64,000 nt of DNA from Miltoncostaea sp963762825 (GTDB lineage Bacteria > Actinomycetota > Thermoleophilia > Miltoncostaeales > Miltoncostaeaceae), in the NCBI GenBank assembly GCA_963762825.1, contig CAVXLZ010000002.1:434001-498000 (forward strand), given 5' to 3'. The notes beneath the pieces are model-generated. The model worked only from the letters and a program-made list of their open reading frames with translations. It was not told the origin of the DNA and did no database searches. This document shows, piece after piece, positions 7,686 to 15,860 of this stretch (positions within the stretch are counted from its first letter, which is position 1; every line of letters begins with the position of its first letter). Both the position numbers and the translations under genes were made by a program.

Positions 7686-9344
7686 ATGGGCGAGTGGAGC
7701 GACTGGTACGCACGCGAGGATCCCACCAAGTGGGTCCTGGCCGAGGTCCTCAAGCGGCGGGCGGCCGAGCACCCTGACCGTGACTATCTGAAGTTCGCCG
7801 ACTCACCCTGGGTGAGCTACGGCGAGGTCAACGCACGCGCGAATCGGATCGCCAACGCCCTGATCGCCCGGGGAGTGGCCCCGGGCGAGTCGGTCAGCGT
7901 GATGCTCCCCAACTGCGAGGAGTTCATCCCGGTCTGGTTCGGGATCCTGAAGGCGGGCGCGGTGATGAGCTCGATCAACACCGCCTACAAGGGCGACTTC
8001 CTGTCGTGGACGATCAACCTGGTCGAGGCCAAGAAGCTGGTCATCTCGGACGAGTTCCTGGACCGCCTCGATCTGATCAAGGGCGAGCTGCCCCACCTCG
8101 AGCACGTGATCGTGTGGGGCTCGGGCAAGCGCGAGGGGCCGGACCCCTCCCTTGCCAACGAGCCCCTCGAGGCCCTCATGAGCGCCTCCGACGGCGAGCC
8201 CGAGGGGATCACCTACTCCTGGACCGACGATGCCCGGATCATGTTCACCTCGGGCACCACCGGCCGCTCCAAGGGCGTCATCAAGCAGAACGCCGCCGAC
8301 TACTTCTCGGCACGCGGCCTGCTGGAGGTGGTCTCGGCGACCGCCGGCAAGTCGGTGGAGTCGCTGGCTGAGGACACCTTCTTCAGCTGCCTGCCGCTCT
8401 TTCACTCCAACGCCCAGGTGCTCTCGGGCTACCCGGCCCTGGTGGCCGGCGGCCGGGTCGCCTACACCGAGCGCTTCTCCTCGAGCCGCTTCTGGCAGCA
8501 GGTCATCGATGCCGAGGCGACCATCTTCAACTCGATCGGCGCCGTCAGCTACTTCATCTGGAACATCCCCACCTCGGACCTGGACCGCGCCCACACGGTC
8601 CACACCTGCTTTGCCGCCCCCGCCCCCAAGGACATCTACAACGAGTTCCAGGAGCGCTTCGGGGTCAAGTTCATCGAGGGCTACGGCCTCACCGAGACCG
8701 GCATGGCCACCTACATGGACCCGACCAAGCCCGGCGTGCCCGGCTCGATGGGCAAGGCCAACCCCGGCTATGAGGTCTCGATCGTCGAGCCCGGCACCGA
8801 CCGGCCCCTGCCGGCGGGCTCCCCGGGCGAGATCGTGGTCGACATGAAGATCCCCAACATCGTCATGCGCGCCTACTACGGCATGCCCGAGAAGACCGCC
8901 GAGGACTTCCGCAACCTCAAGCTGCACACCGGCGACCTCGGGCGCATGGACGAGGAGGGCTACTTCTACTTCATGGACCGGGTCAAGGACTACATCCGGC
9001 GCCGTGGCGAGAACGTCTCCTCGATGGAGGTGGAAAAGCAGGTCGGCGACCACCCGGCGATCAAGGAGGCCGCCGCGATCGGGGTCAAGGCCGGCGAGGG
9101 CGCCTCCTCCGAGGACGAGATCATGGTCGTCTGCATCCCCGAGGGCGCGGCCCCCGACCCGATCGAGCTGACCCACTGGCTGGCCGAGCGCATCCCCTAC
9201 TTCATGGTGCCCCGCTACATCCGCTTCGTCGACAGCCTCCCCAAGACCCCCACCGAGCGGGTCCAGAAGGTCAAGCTGCGCGACGAGGGCATCACCGCCG
9301 ACACCTTCGATCGTGAGGCCGCCGGCATCACGATCAAGCGGTAG
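7686..9344 (+). CDS. AMP-binding acyl-CoA synthetase-like protein with altered A10 lysine
   Basis: A 552-residue adenylate-forming enzyme of the fatty-acid/carnitine-CoA ligase type. The P-loop MFTSGTTGRSKGVIKQ starts at about residue 186, the A5 motif EGYGLTETG lies near 330, and the A8 hinge HTGDLGRMDEEGYFYFMDR near 417. It should activate a carboxylate with ATP and load it on CoA. The A10 motif reads LPKTPTERVQK, so the usual catalytic lysine (PTxKVQK) is arginine R525; this may lower or abolish adenylation. It stands in a regulator-flanked group with DUF3237; the substrate is unknown. Confidence 0.88.
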   Translation: MGEWSDWYAREDPTKWVLAEVLKRRAAEHPDRDYLKFADSPWVSYGEVNARANRIANALIARGVAPGESVSVMLPNCEEFIPVWFGILKAGAVMSSINTAYKGDFLSWTINLVEAKKLVISDEFLDRLDLIKGELPHLEHVIVWGSGKREGPDPSLANEPLEALMSASDGEPEGITYSWTDDARIMFTSGTTGRSKGVIKQNAADYFSARGLLEVVSATAGKSVESLAEDTFFSCLPLFHSNAQVLSGYPALVAGGRVAYTERFSSSRFWQQVIDAEATIFNSIGAVSYFIWNIPTSDLDRAHTVHTCFAAPAPKDIYNEFQERFGVKFIEGYGLTETGMATYMDPTKPGVPGSMGKANPGYEVSIVEPGTDRPLPAGSPGEIVVDMKIPNIVMRAYYGMPEKTAEDFRNLKLHTGDLGRMDEEGYFYFMDRVKDYIRRRGENVSSMEVEKQVGDHPAIKEAAAIGVKAGEGASSEDEIMVVCIPEGAAPDPIELTHWLAERIPYFMVPRYIRFVDSLPKTPTERVQKVKLRDEGITADTFDREAAGITIKR

Positions 9345-9370
9345 CGGGAATGTCCGGGGAGGGTTAACCA

Positions 9371-9838
9371 GTGCGCCTCGAGCCTCTCTACCGCGCCGTC
9401 TTCCGATACCCGGACGGCGGCCACGGCACCCTGCTCGAGGGCGAATCGGGAAGCGAAGGGCACTACTTCTTCGTGGCGGAGGGGGAGGTGAGCGGCCGGA
9501 TCAGCGGCAGCCTCCAGGGCGCCAACCACCCACGCTCGCGGGTCAACAAGTGCGCCATGCCGAACGTGCAGGGCGCGATCCAGACCGACGACGGCGCGAC
9601 GATCATCTTCGACTGGCGCGGGTATGCACGCCCTCAGCCGCCCGAGCGGCGACAGATCGTCATCTCGGGCACCCATGTCTGCGGCGACGAGCGCTACTCC
9701 TGGCTCAACGACGTCGTCTGCGTGGGCACCGGCGAGATCCGGCCCCGCGATGCCTCGGGTGCCGCGCGAAGCGTGGTGGGCGGGCAGATCGACTTCGTGA
9801 TCGAGGTCGCCGAGCTGATCTGGGAGGCGATCGACTAG
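9371..9838 (+). CDS. DUF3237 family protein
   Basis: A 155-residue protein beginning at a GTG. It has the features of DUF3237 (LEPLYRAVFRYPD, the SGRISGSLQGANHPRSRVNKC block and VCVGTGEIRPRD), a small beta-barrel family often found near CoA-ligase or aromatic-degradation genes with no proven activity. It lies 26 bp after the acyl-CoA ligase-like gene and is probably co-transcribed. Its stop codon touches a perfect 18-bp inverted repeat. Confidence 0.75.
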   Translation: MRLEPLYRAVFRYPDGGHGTLLEGESGSEGHYFFVAEGEVSGRISGSLQGANHPRSRVNKCAMPNVQGAIQTDDGATIIFDWRGYARPQPPERRQIVISGTHVCGDERYSWLNDVVCVGTGEIRPRDASGAARSVVGGQIDFVIEVAELIWEAID

Positions 9839-9886
9839 TGTCCCGATTCAGAAGTCGGCTGCCGCTGAACTTCTGAATCGGGACAC
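9838..9886. repeat. Perfect 18-bp inverted repeat with 13-nt loop
   Basis: Arm 9838-9855 (GTGTCCCGATTCAGAAGT) is exactly complementary to arm 9869-9886, separated by 13 nt, and begins on the last base of the DUF3237 stop codon. It would form a very stable hairpin and could end transcription, although no T-run follows. Unlike a normal terminator the stem is long and only moderately GC-rich, so a palindromic mobile repeat or a protein-binding site is also possible. Confidence 0.7.
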
Positions 9887-9945
9887 GCGTCGGTCGCCGT
9901 CCCGCCAGCAGAAGCATGAGCCCGGCAATACAACACACGTTATGC

Positions 9946-9974
9946 TTGTCACGTTATATGGCGCAGGGTATGAT
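9946..9974 (+). promoter_or_regulatory. Sigma-70-type promoter TTGTCA-17-TATGAT
   Basis: TTGTCA (9946-9951) and TATGAT (9969-9974) are spaced by exactly 17 nt in a locally AT-richer stretch. A direct repeat CACGTTAT occurs at 9936-9943 and 9950-9957, the second overlapping the -35 box, and may be a regulator site. Transcription would start near 9981 and give a leader of about 227 nt before the YciI gene. Confidence 0.55.
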
Positions 9975-9980
9975 TCCGGT

Positions 9981-10207
9981 GCGCTCGCAGGGTCTCCCCT
10001 CGCGCGCCGCCGTCTCCGGGGTTCCCTGGCCCGGAGGCGTGGGGTCACGCACACGGCCCCGAACGAGACTTCCGGCCGGCGCGTCCCGCGCCGGAGGTCT
10101 CGAGTCGCCCGCCACGCACGAGGGCTCACCGTCTGCGCGCGGACGACACCGGTGAGACAGTCAGGTCACCACGTCCATTCGAGGACCGATCGAGGGAGGA
10201 AGATCGC
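9981..10207 (+). other. Long structured 5' leader before yciI-like gene
   Basis: No gene is seen here. The predicted leader contains a strong hairpin at 10065-10101, where GAGACTTCCGG faces CCGGAGGTCTC and an inner CGGCGCG/CGCGCCG can also pair. The leader ends in GGGAGG before the ATG at 10208. I do not recognise a known riboswitch class in it. Confidence 0.35.
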
Positions 10208-10504
10208 ATGTTCTTGCTTCTCGCCAGCTACACGAGGCCGATCGAGGAGGTCGACGAGCTCCTCGACGGCCACCGCGAATGGATCATCAGGAACGCCGAC
10301 GCGGGGCGGATCCTGCTGACGGCTCGCCAGGTCCCCCTCACCGGCGGGATGATCCTCGCCCGCGGTGAGAGCCCCGAGGAGATGTGGGCGATGCTCTCCG
10401 AGGACCCCTTCCACACGTCGGGCATGGCCGAGTACCAGGTGCTCGAGTTCGATCCTGTCCGCGTCGCGTCCGGCGTGGAGGAGATCCTGCGTCCCCCCAC
10501 CTGA
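10208..10504 (+). CDS. YciI-like protein
   Basis: A 98-residue YciI-family protein (MFLLLASYTRPIEEVDELLDGHREWIIRNADAGRILLTARQVPLTGGMILARGESPEEMWAMLSEDPF...). The HREW histidine and the SPEE/DPF segment are the family's usual conserved points; members are small dimeric ferredoxin-like folds of mostly unknown activity. GGGAGG precedes the ATG. It is convergent with the nitroreductase, with a strong hairpin between them. Confidence 0.85.
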   Translation: MFLLLASYTRPIEEVDELLDGHREWIIRNADAGRILLTARQVPLTGGMILARGESPEEMWAMLSEDPFHTSGMAEYQVLEFDPVRVASGVEEILRPPT

Positions 10505-10589
10505 GGCGCGCCCCGCCCTGACCGCCCAAGGCGGCCCGGGCGGGGCCGGCACTCGCGGATGGACTCGGAGCCCCCGGAGGGGGATCCGA

Positions 10590-10621
10590 CCCGTGCCGGA
10601 GGGCTTCTCCTCCGGCACGGG
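10590..10621. terminator. Bidirectional hairpin terminator
   Basis: A perfect 13-bp stem (CCCGTGCCGGAGG at 10590-10602 with 10609-10621) and a 6-nt loop lie between the convergent yciI-like and nitroreductase genes. No U-tract is present, as is common in GC-rich actinobacteria. Confidence 0.7.
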
Positions 10622-10632
10622 CGGAGCTTGGC

Positions 10633-11670
10633 TCAGCTCAGGTACTTGGAGGTGTCGAGACCGCGATCCTCCATCAGCTTGGTGAAGGTCTCGCGCATGG
10701 CCTCCGGGTACTCCGGAAGGCCCCCTCCGTCGAGGATCTTCTGTGCGTGCTCGCGGATGCGCGGGCCGAAGTCCCAGTCGTCGTCGTTCATGAGCCGCGT
10801 GATCTCGCGCGCGGGCCACGAGACGCATCCCGGCTCGCGGCCGAAGCTCTCGGCGAGCGAGTCGAGCTCCTCCATGCGGCCCGGGAGCGGAGCCTGCTCC
10901 TGGAGCATGCCCTTCTCGCGAAGCAGCTCGTTGATCGCCGGATCGGGCATGTAGGGGGTGCCGAAGCTGCCCTTGTGGAAGAGCTTCTCGAACTTCAGGC
11001 GAACCCTCTGGCCGCCGGCCTTCTCGTCCTCGAGGGGGTAGCCGAGGACGTGGGCCCAGGTGAACTTGTAGTGCTCCGGAAGGCCGAAGACCCCCTCCAC
11101 GCCACCGGGCTTGCGTCCGAAGGCGATGAGGCTCTGGCCCAACCCGAGCGAGTTGGCGCACATCATCGCCTGGGAGACGGCGAGCCCCGTCTCGAATCGC
11201 AGCAGCTGGTCGGTGCGCTCAGTGGGGAAGCTCATGAGACGCGGAATGGTCTGCGTCATGGAGAACTCGTAGTTCCAGCCGTGGTACTTGGTGAGCGCGC
11301 CGGAGAGGGCGAGGGTGGACAGGCCGTCGTTGGCCCGGCCGTACCACGCGTTCAGATTGGTCAGCCAGAAGACGATGTGCGAGCTCTGGTTGATCATCTG
11401 GACGTTGAAGCCGGAGACGCACTCCTCGATGTCGTCCCAGAGATCGCACTCCTCCCGATTGATGACGATCGCCTCGGTCGCGTTGATGTTGCCCTGACAT
11501 GAGGCGAGGCGGGCGGCCTGGAGGATGGCCTGGAGCTTCCACTCCTCGACCTTCTTCTCGGGGTCGTAGTAGCGGATCGTCCGCCGGTCGCCGATCGCCT
11601 GGAGCACGGACTTCTCCGGGATCTGATCCGCCGACGTCGGGGCGCCCGCCGCGGCTGGGGAGGTGGACAT
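10633..11670 (-). CDS. Nitroreductase family protein
   Basis: A 345-residue FMN-dependent nitroreductase-fold protein, longer than the usual 200-220 residues because of insertions and a C-terminal extension. The N-terminal part shows VLQAIGDRRTIRYYDPEKKVEEWKLQAILQAARLASCQGN, the FMN-binding start of the family, and the middle has SQAMMCANSLGLGQSLIAFG and AHVLGYPLED near the C-terminal FMN loop. It may reduce a nitro, quinone or unsaturated substrate, or have diverged. Its promoter region holds a perfect palindrome, so it is probably regulated by a nearby TetR-type protein. Confidence 0.82.
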   Translation of the reverse strand: MSTSPAAAGAPTSADQIPEKSVLQAIGDRRTIRYYDPEKKVEEWKLQAILQAARLASCQGNINATEAIVINREECDLWDDIEECVSGFNVQMINQSSHIVFWLTNLNAWYGRANDGLSTLALSGALTKYHGWNYEFSMTQTIPRLMSFPTERTDQLLRFETGLAVSQAMMCANSLGLGQSLIAFGRKPGGVEGVFGLPEHYKFTWAHVLGYPLEDEKAGGQRVRLKFEKLFHKGSFGTPYMPDPAINELLREKGMLQEQAPLPGRMEELDSLAESFGREPGCVSWPAREITRLMNDDDWDFGPRIREHAQKILDGGGLPEYPEAMRETFTKLMEDRGLDTSKYLS

Positions 11671-11736
11671 CAGTAGTTCTCCTCGGTAGTCGCGCCCCGT
11701 GTCGGCGCGGATTGATGCGTTGCCAGTTGCACGTTA

Positions 11737-11765
11737 CAGATAACCCGATTCGCGAATCGTGTCAA
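11737..11765 (-). promoter_or_regulatory. Promoter with palindromic operator for the nitroreductase
   Basis: On the minus strand TTGACA (11765-11760) and TATCTG (11742-11737) are separated by 17 nt. The spacer contains a perfect 14-bp palindrome CGATTCGCGAATCG (11746-11759). A repressor bound there would block RNA polymerase. The half-site GATTCG also occurs at 7642-7647 before the acyl-CoA ligase-like gene. Confidence 0.55.
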
Positions 11766-11803
11766 TATGGCCGCGCTCGTGCCCATGTGCGCCCGGAGGT
11801 TGG

Positions 11804-12772
11804 ATGGCGGCGATCGATCTGCTCCAGAGCACGCTCACGTCGCCGATGATCCTGGCCTTCGCTCTGGGGGTGATAGCCACCGCGGCGGGCAGCGACCTGC
11901 GACTGCCGAAGGCGATGGCGTCGGGGCTCTCGATCTACCTGCTCTTCGCCATCGGGCTGAAGGGAGGGGTCGCGCTCTCGGGCGTGCGCGCGCACGAGAT
12001 CCTCGCCCCGGCCCTCGCCACCCTCGCGCTCGGGGTGCTGACGCCCTTGGTGGCCTTCGTCGCTGCGCTGCGCCTGCTGCCGATCGACCGGGTCGACGCG
12101 AGCGCGCTCGCGGCGCACTACGGCTCGGTGTCGGCGGTGACCTTCGCCGCCGCCCTGACCGTCTTCGAGGGAGCAGACGTGCAGGTCGAGGGCTTCGCGC
12201 CGGCGCTGCTGGCCATGCTGGAGGTGCCGGGCATCGTCGTGGCGCTGATGCTGGCTTCGAACGTCGTGGGCGGCGGCCGCGGCGGCTGGAGCCGTGCGCT
12301 GCGCGAGGCGATCCTCGGCAGGAGCATCGTGCTGCTGGTCGGAGGCCTTGCGATCGGTTTCGTGGCCGGTCCGGAGGGCACCGAGCAGGTCGACCCGCTG
12401 TTCCGCGACCTCTTCCTGGGTGCGCTCACCCTCTTCCTGCTCGACCTCGGCGTCACCGCCGCCCGCCGCGCGGGCGGACTCCGCACCGCCGGGGTCGGCC
12501 TGCTCGCCCTCGGCACCTGCGTCCCGCTGGTGAACGGCACCGCGGGCGTGCTGCTCGGCACCGCCGCCGGGCTGTCGATCGGTGGAAGCGCGCTGCTGGG
12601 CATCATGTCGGCCAGCGCTTCGTACATCGCAGCGCCCGCGGCGGTCAGGGTCGCACTTCCGGATGCGAACCCCGCCTACTACCTCACGGCCAGCCTCGGG
12701 ATCACCTTCCCGCTGAACCTGGTCATCGGGATCCCTCTCTTCTTCGCGATCGCGCAGGCGATCGGCGGCTGA
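11804..12772 (+). CDS. Sodium-dependent bicarbonate transport family permease (SbtA-like)
   Basis: A 322-residue membrane protein with about ten hydrophobic helices in two inverted halves, matching the SbtA/DUF897 family (LTSPMILAFALGVIATAAGSDLRLP, GLSIYLLFAIGLKGGVALS, AHYGSVSAVTFAAAL, SASASYIAAPAAVRVALPDANPAYYLTASLGITFPLNLVIGIP). In cyanobacteria SbtA imports bicarbonate with sodium; in heterotrophs it may supply bicarbonate for carboxylases. The ATG at 11804 is chosen because GGAGG lies 4 bp upstream. It is followed by the chemotaxis operon but has its own divergent promoter region. Confidence 0.88.
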   Translation: MAAIDLLQSTLTSPMILAFALGVIATAAGSDLRLPKAMASGLSIYLLFAIGLKGGVALSGVRAHEILAPALATLALGVLTPLVAFVAALRLLPIDRVDASALAAHYGSVSAVTFAAALTVFEGADVQVEGFAPALLAMLEVPGIVVALMLASNVVGGGRGGWSRALREAILGRSIVLLVGGLAIGFVAGPEGTEQVDPLFRDLFLGALTLFLLDLGVTAARRAGGLRTAGVGLLALGTCVPLVNGTAGVLLGTAAGLSIGGSALLGIMSASASYIAAPAAVRVALPDANPAYYLTASLGITFPLNLVIGIPLFFAIAQAIGG

Positions 12773-12821
12773 GCGAGCTCGTCACCGGGACCGTCGGCAC
12801 ACGCTCGGCGCGGTCGGATGG

Positions 12822-12848
12822 TCAAGGCGGGGAGCCGGATGCCGATAC
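12822..12848 (+). promoter_or_regulatory. Sigma-28 (FliA/SigD)-type promoter before cheY
   Basis: TCAA (12822-12825), 15 nt, then GCCGATAC (12841-12848) matches the sigma-28 class consensus (T[AC]AA, N15, GCCGATAN). The predicted start near 12855 leaves a leader of about 37 nt before cheY. Confidence 0.75.
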
Positions 12849-12891
12849 GCCCTGCAGCCTGTAAACACGTACTCAGCCCCGAGGTATCCGC

Positions 12892-13251
12892 ATGCCGAGT
12901 GTGTTGATCGCCGATGACGCCGCGTTCATGCGGATGATGATCAAGAACATCCTTACCGAAGCCGGTTACGAGATCGTCGGCGAAGCCGAGAACGGCGCGG
13001 TCGCGGTCACCAAGTACCGCGAGCTCAAGCCGGATCTCACCACGATGGACATCACGATGCCCGAGATGGACGGCCTGGCCGCCCTCAAGGAGATCCGCGG
13101 CGAAGATCCCTCCGCGCGCGTGGTCATGTGCTCCGCCATGGGGCAGCAGTCGATGGTGATCGAATCGATCCAGGCCGGTGCGCGCGATTTCATCGTGAAG
13201 CCGTTCCAGCCCGACCGCGTTCTCGAGGCCATCCAGAAGGCCCTGAGCTAG
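12892..13251 (+). CDS. cheY: Chemotaxis response regulator CheY
   Basis: A 119-residue single receiver domain. The acidic pocket is D8/D9 (LIADDAAF), the phosphorylation site is D53 (TTMDITMPEMDG), the switch serine is in MCSAMGQ, and the conserved lysine is in VKPFQPDR. Phosphorylated by CheA, it would bind the flagellar switch to change rotation. It is the first gene of the chemotaxis operon behind a sigma-28-type promoter, with cheB 15 bp downstream. Confidence 0.93.
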   Translation: MPSVLIADDAAFMRMMIKNILTEAGYEIVGEAENGAVAVTKYRELKPDLTTMDITMPEMDGLAALKEIRGEDPSARVVMCSAMGQQSMVIESIQAGARDFIVKPFQPDRVLEAIQKALS

Positions 13252-13266
13252 TCGGGGGCCGGCGCC

Positions 13267-14367
13267 GTGACCCCGCCACCACCCCCGGGCGTCCGAGTCC
13301 TCATCTGCGACGACTCGCCGCTGCTGCGGCGGGTGCTCACCGACATGCTGACCGACGGCGGCCTGACGGTCATCGGCGAGGCGCGCGACGGCATCGAGCT
13401 CGTGGAGAAGGCGACGGCCCTGAAGCCGGACGTGATCACGCTCGACGTCGAGATGCCTCGGCGCAACGGCCTCGACGGGCTGCGCGAGCTCATGAAGGTC
13501 CGGCCGACCCCGGTCATCATGGTCTCCTCCCTCACCGGCAAGGCGAGCGCCGCGACCAGCGACGCCCTCGCGGCGGGGGCGGTCGACGTGGTGGAGAAGC
13601 CGGCACTGCGGCTGTCGCCGCAGGGTTGGGGGACCACCCGCGACGAGATGGTCGCGAAGGTCCGCGGCGCCGCCGGCGCACGCGTGGCGGCGCTCTCGCG
13701 CGCGCCCCGCCCGGCGACCCTGGGAGCGAAGCTCACCTCTCTCGCAGCCGACGCGGGTGGCGATCTGATCGTCATCGCGACCTCCACGGGTGGCCCGCGC
13801 GCACTGCACGCCGTGGTGCCCCAGCTCCCGTCACCGCTCGGCGCCGGCGTCCTCATCGTCCAGCACATGCCGGTCGGCTTCACGAAGCCCCTGGCCGCTC
13901 ATCTGAACGACCGCTCGCAGCTCACGGTCCGCGAGGCGTCCGCGCGCGACGAGATCCGCCCGGGCGTCGCGCTCCTCGCACCCGGCGGCTCCCACCTCGA
14001 GGTGAGTGGACGGGGGAGCGTGCGGCTCTCCCAGGCCCCGCCGATCGGCGCCCTACGCCCGCGCGCCGACATCACGATCGAGACCGCCGCGCGCCACTAC
14101 GGCGCCAAGATGACCCTCGTCGTCCTGACCGGCATGGGCGAGGACGGCCTCGTCGGCGCCCGCGCCGTCGCGGCGCGGGGAGGCACCATCCTGAGCGAAG
14201 CCGAGGAGACCTGCGTGGTCTGGGGCATGCCGCGAGCCGTGCAGGAGGCCGGCGTAGGGGGAACCGTCGTTCCGCTCGACGCGATGCCGCTGGCCATCAC
14301 CCAGGCGGCGACCAAGCGCGCCGCGGCGGCGAGCCGAACGCTCGCCCACTCACAAGGAGCCCGATGA
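13267..14367 (+). CDS. cheB: Chemotaxis protein-glutamate methylesterase CheB
   Basis: A 366-residue protein with an N-terminal receiver (RVLICDDSPLLRRVL, phospho-aspartate in LDVEMPRRNGLDGL, lysine in VEKPAL) and a C-terminal methylesterase. The esterase shows the serine in STGGPRALH, the histidine in QHMPVGF and the aspartate in TGMGEDGLVGA. It removes methyl groups from chemoreceptors and deamidates glutamines during adaptation. The start is a GTG; the end overlaps cheR by ATGA. Confidence 0.93.
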   Translation: MTPPPPPGVRVLICDDSPLLRRVLTDMLTDGGLTVIGEARDGIELVEKATALKPDVITLDVEMPRRNGLDGLRELMKVRPTPVIMVSSLTGKASAATSDALAAGAVDVVEKPALRLSPQGWGTTRDEMVAKVRGAAGARVAALSRAPRPATLGAKLTSLAADAGGDLIVIATSTGGPRALHAVVPQLPSPLGAGVLIVQHMPVGFTKPLAAHLNDRSQLTVREASARDEIRPGVALLAPGGSHLEVSGRGSVRLSQAPPIGALRPRADITIETAARHYGAKMTLVVLTGMGEDGLVGARAVAARGGTILSEAEETCVVWGMPRAVQEAGVGGTVVPLDAMPLAITQAATKRAAAASRTLAHSQGAR

Positions 14368-15173
14368 CCACCACGCAAGGCCAGACCTCGACGTCGGCGG
14401 ACTACGACCGATTCTGCGGCGGCATCAAGTCGATCTGCGACATCGACCTGGCCCAGTACCGCCAGGCCCAGATGGAGCGGCGCCTGCGCACGTTCGCGGA
14501 CAAGTCGGGCTACGGCGACCTCGATGGCTACCTCTCGGTGCTGCGCCGCGACGTGATCGCACGGGCCGCCTTCCTCGACCACATGACGATCAACGTGTCC
14601 GAGCTCTTCCGCAACCCGGAGCGCTTCGCCGAGCTCGAGAGGGACTTCCTCCCCCCGATGGTCGAAAAGGCGGGTCGGCGTGGGCTGCGTGTGTGGAGCG
14701 CCGGATGCTCCTACGGAGCCGAGCCGTACACGCTCGCCATCCAGCTCAAGGAGGCCGCACCGAAGGCCGCCCACGAACTCATGGCGACCGACATCGACAA
14801 GACGATCCTCGCCCGCGCGGCCGAGGGGATCTTCACCGGGCAGGACCTCCAGAACGTCTCGGCGGAGCGGCGCGCCCGTTGGTTCACCGCGCTGCCGGAC
14901 GGCAAGTGGCAGGTCAGCAAGGAGATCCGTTCGATGGTGCGGTTCTCGCGCCTCGACCTTCTGAAGGACCGCTATCCGGCCACGCGCGACCTGATCCTCT
15001 GCCGCAACGTCGTCATCTACTTCAAGGATGAGGCCAAGGAGCGGATCTACGAGCACTTCTTCAACGCTCTGCGCCCCGAGGGGATCCTCTTCGTCGGTTC
15101 CACGGAGCGAGTCACCGATTCCGCCACACTCGGCTGGACTCGACCCGGCACGTTCTTCTATCAGCGCCCGTGA
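14364..15173 (+). CDS. cheR: Chemotaxis protein methyltransferase CheR
   Basis: A 269-residue SAM-dependent methyltransferase that methylates chemoreceptor glutamates. It has the all-alpha N-domain (YRQAQMERRLRTFADKSGYGDLDGYL), the MTINVSELFRNP segment and LILCRNVVIYF. The SAM loop reads SAGCSYGAEPYTLA where most CheR have CSTGEEPYS; the two substitutions do not remove the glycine-rich turn. AAGGAG precedes the ATG. Confidence 0.93.
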   Translation: MTTTQGQTSTSADYDRFCGGIKSICDIDLAQYRQAQMERRLRTFADKSGYGDLDGYLSVLRRDVIARAAFLDHMTINVSELFRNPERFAELERDFLPPMVEKAGRRGLRVWSAGCSYGAEPYTLAIQLKEAAPKAAHELMATDIDKTILARAAEGIFTGQDLQNVSAERRARWFTALPDGKWQVSKEIRSMVRFSRLDLLKDRYPATRDLILCRNVVIYFKDEAKERIYEHFFNALRPEGILFVGSTERVTDSATLGWTRPGTFFYQRP

Positions 15174-15213
15174 GCGCCCCGCGCCACGACGCCGTCCACA
15201 AGGAGTGGAGAGC

Positions 15214-15657
15214 ATGACCACACGCACCTCGGATCCGGCCGCGACCCTCCAGCTCGTGACGTTCACCTTGGACGACGAGGACTACGGGGTCAGCATCACG
15301 CGCGTCCAGGAGATCATCCGTCACAGCGCGCCGCGCGGGATGCCGGGCAGCCCGACCGACATCGAGGGCGTGATCAACCTGCGCGGGCGGCTGATTCCGG
15401 TGGTCGATCTCCGCGCGCGCCTCGGCATGGGCGGCCGCGTGCCCGACGACGCCAAGGTGGTGATCACCGAGCTCGACCAGACCACGGTCGGACTCGTCGT
15501 CGATGACGTGCGCGAGGTGATGACGGTCGATGTCGCCGACCTCGAGGCGGCGCCGGAGTCGGCGCTCGGCGGGGGGACGAGCGCGATCGAGTCGGTCGCC
15601 AAGGTGGACGATCGCCTGCTCGTGATCCTCGACGTGGTCCGGCTGCTCGGGCCCTGA
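15214..15657 (+). CDS. cheW: Chemotaxis coupling protein CheW
   Basis: A 147-residue CheW-domain protein (QLVTFTLDDEDYGVSITRVQEIIRHSAPRGMPGSPTDIEGVINLRGRLIPVVDLRARLGM... TVGLVVDDVREVMTV). It bridges chemoreceptors and CheA in the signalling array. The ATG follows AAGGAG. A hairpin 24 bp after the stop separates it from cheA, which has its own promoter. Confidence 0.92.
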   Translation: MTTRTSDPAATLQLVTFTLDDEDYGVSITRVQEIIRHSAPRGMPGSPTDIEGVINLRGRLIPVVDLRARLGMGGRVPDDAKVVITELDQTTVGLVVDDVREVMTVDVADLEAAPESALGGGTSAIESVAKVDDRLLVILDVVRLLGP

Positions 15658-15680
15658 GCCGCACGATCGGAGTGGGCCTC

Positions 15681-15707
15681 CGGATCCCCGACGGAATCGG
15701 GGATCCG
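15681..15707 (+). terminator. Hairpin after cheW
   Basis: A perfect 11-bp stem (CGGATCCCCGA, 15681-15691, with 15697-15707) and a 5-nt loop lie 24 bp past the cheW stop and 16 bp before the cheA -35 element. Probable terminator or attenuator without a U-tract. Confidence 0.6.
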
Positions 15708-15722
15708 CACGGCACTCACTCC

Positions 15723-15749
15723 TAAAGCCCCAGGGTGCAACGCCGATAG
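15723..15749 (+). promoter_or_regulatory. Sigma-28-type promoter before cheA
   Basis: TAAA (15723-15726), 15 nt, then GCCGATAG (15742-15749) is an almost exact sigma-28 promoter. The predicted start near 15756 gives a leader of about 105 nt containing a GGGGGAAGCTCGG/CCGAGCCCCCC-type hairpin before the cheA GTG. Confidence 0.8.
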
Positions 15750-15860
15750 GGATGCGGCAGGAGCGCGGGGGAAGCTCGGAACAACACCGAGCCCCCCGAT
15801 CCGGTCGATGCGTCGGCGCCCCCGTCCGGTCCGGTGTGGAATCGAGAGGAGCAAGACGGC

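Noticed and set aside
15727..15800. c-di-GMP (GEMM) riboswitch before cheA
   Set aside because: The conserved GEMM core and tetraloop receptor are not present; the sigma-28 promoter and a simple hairpin explain the region.
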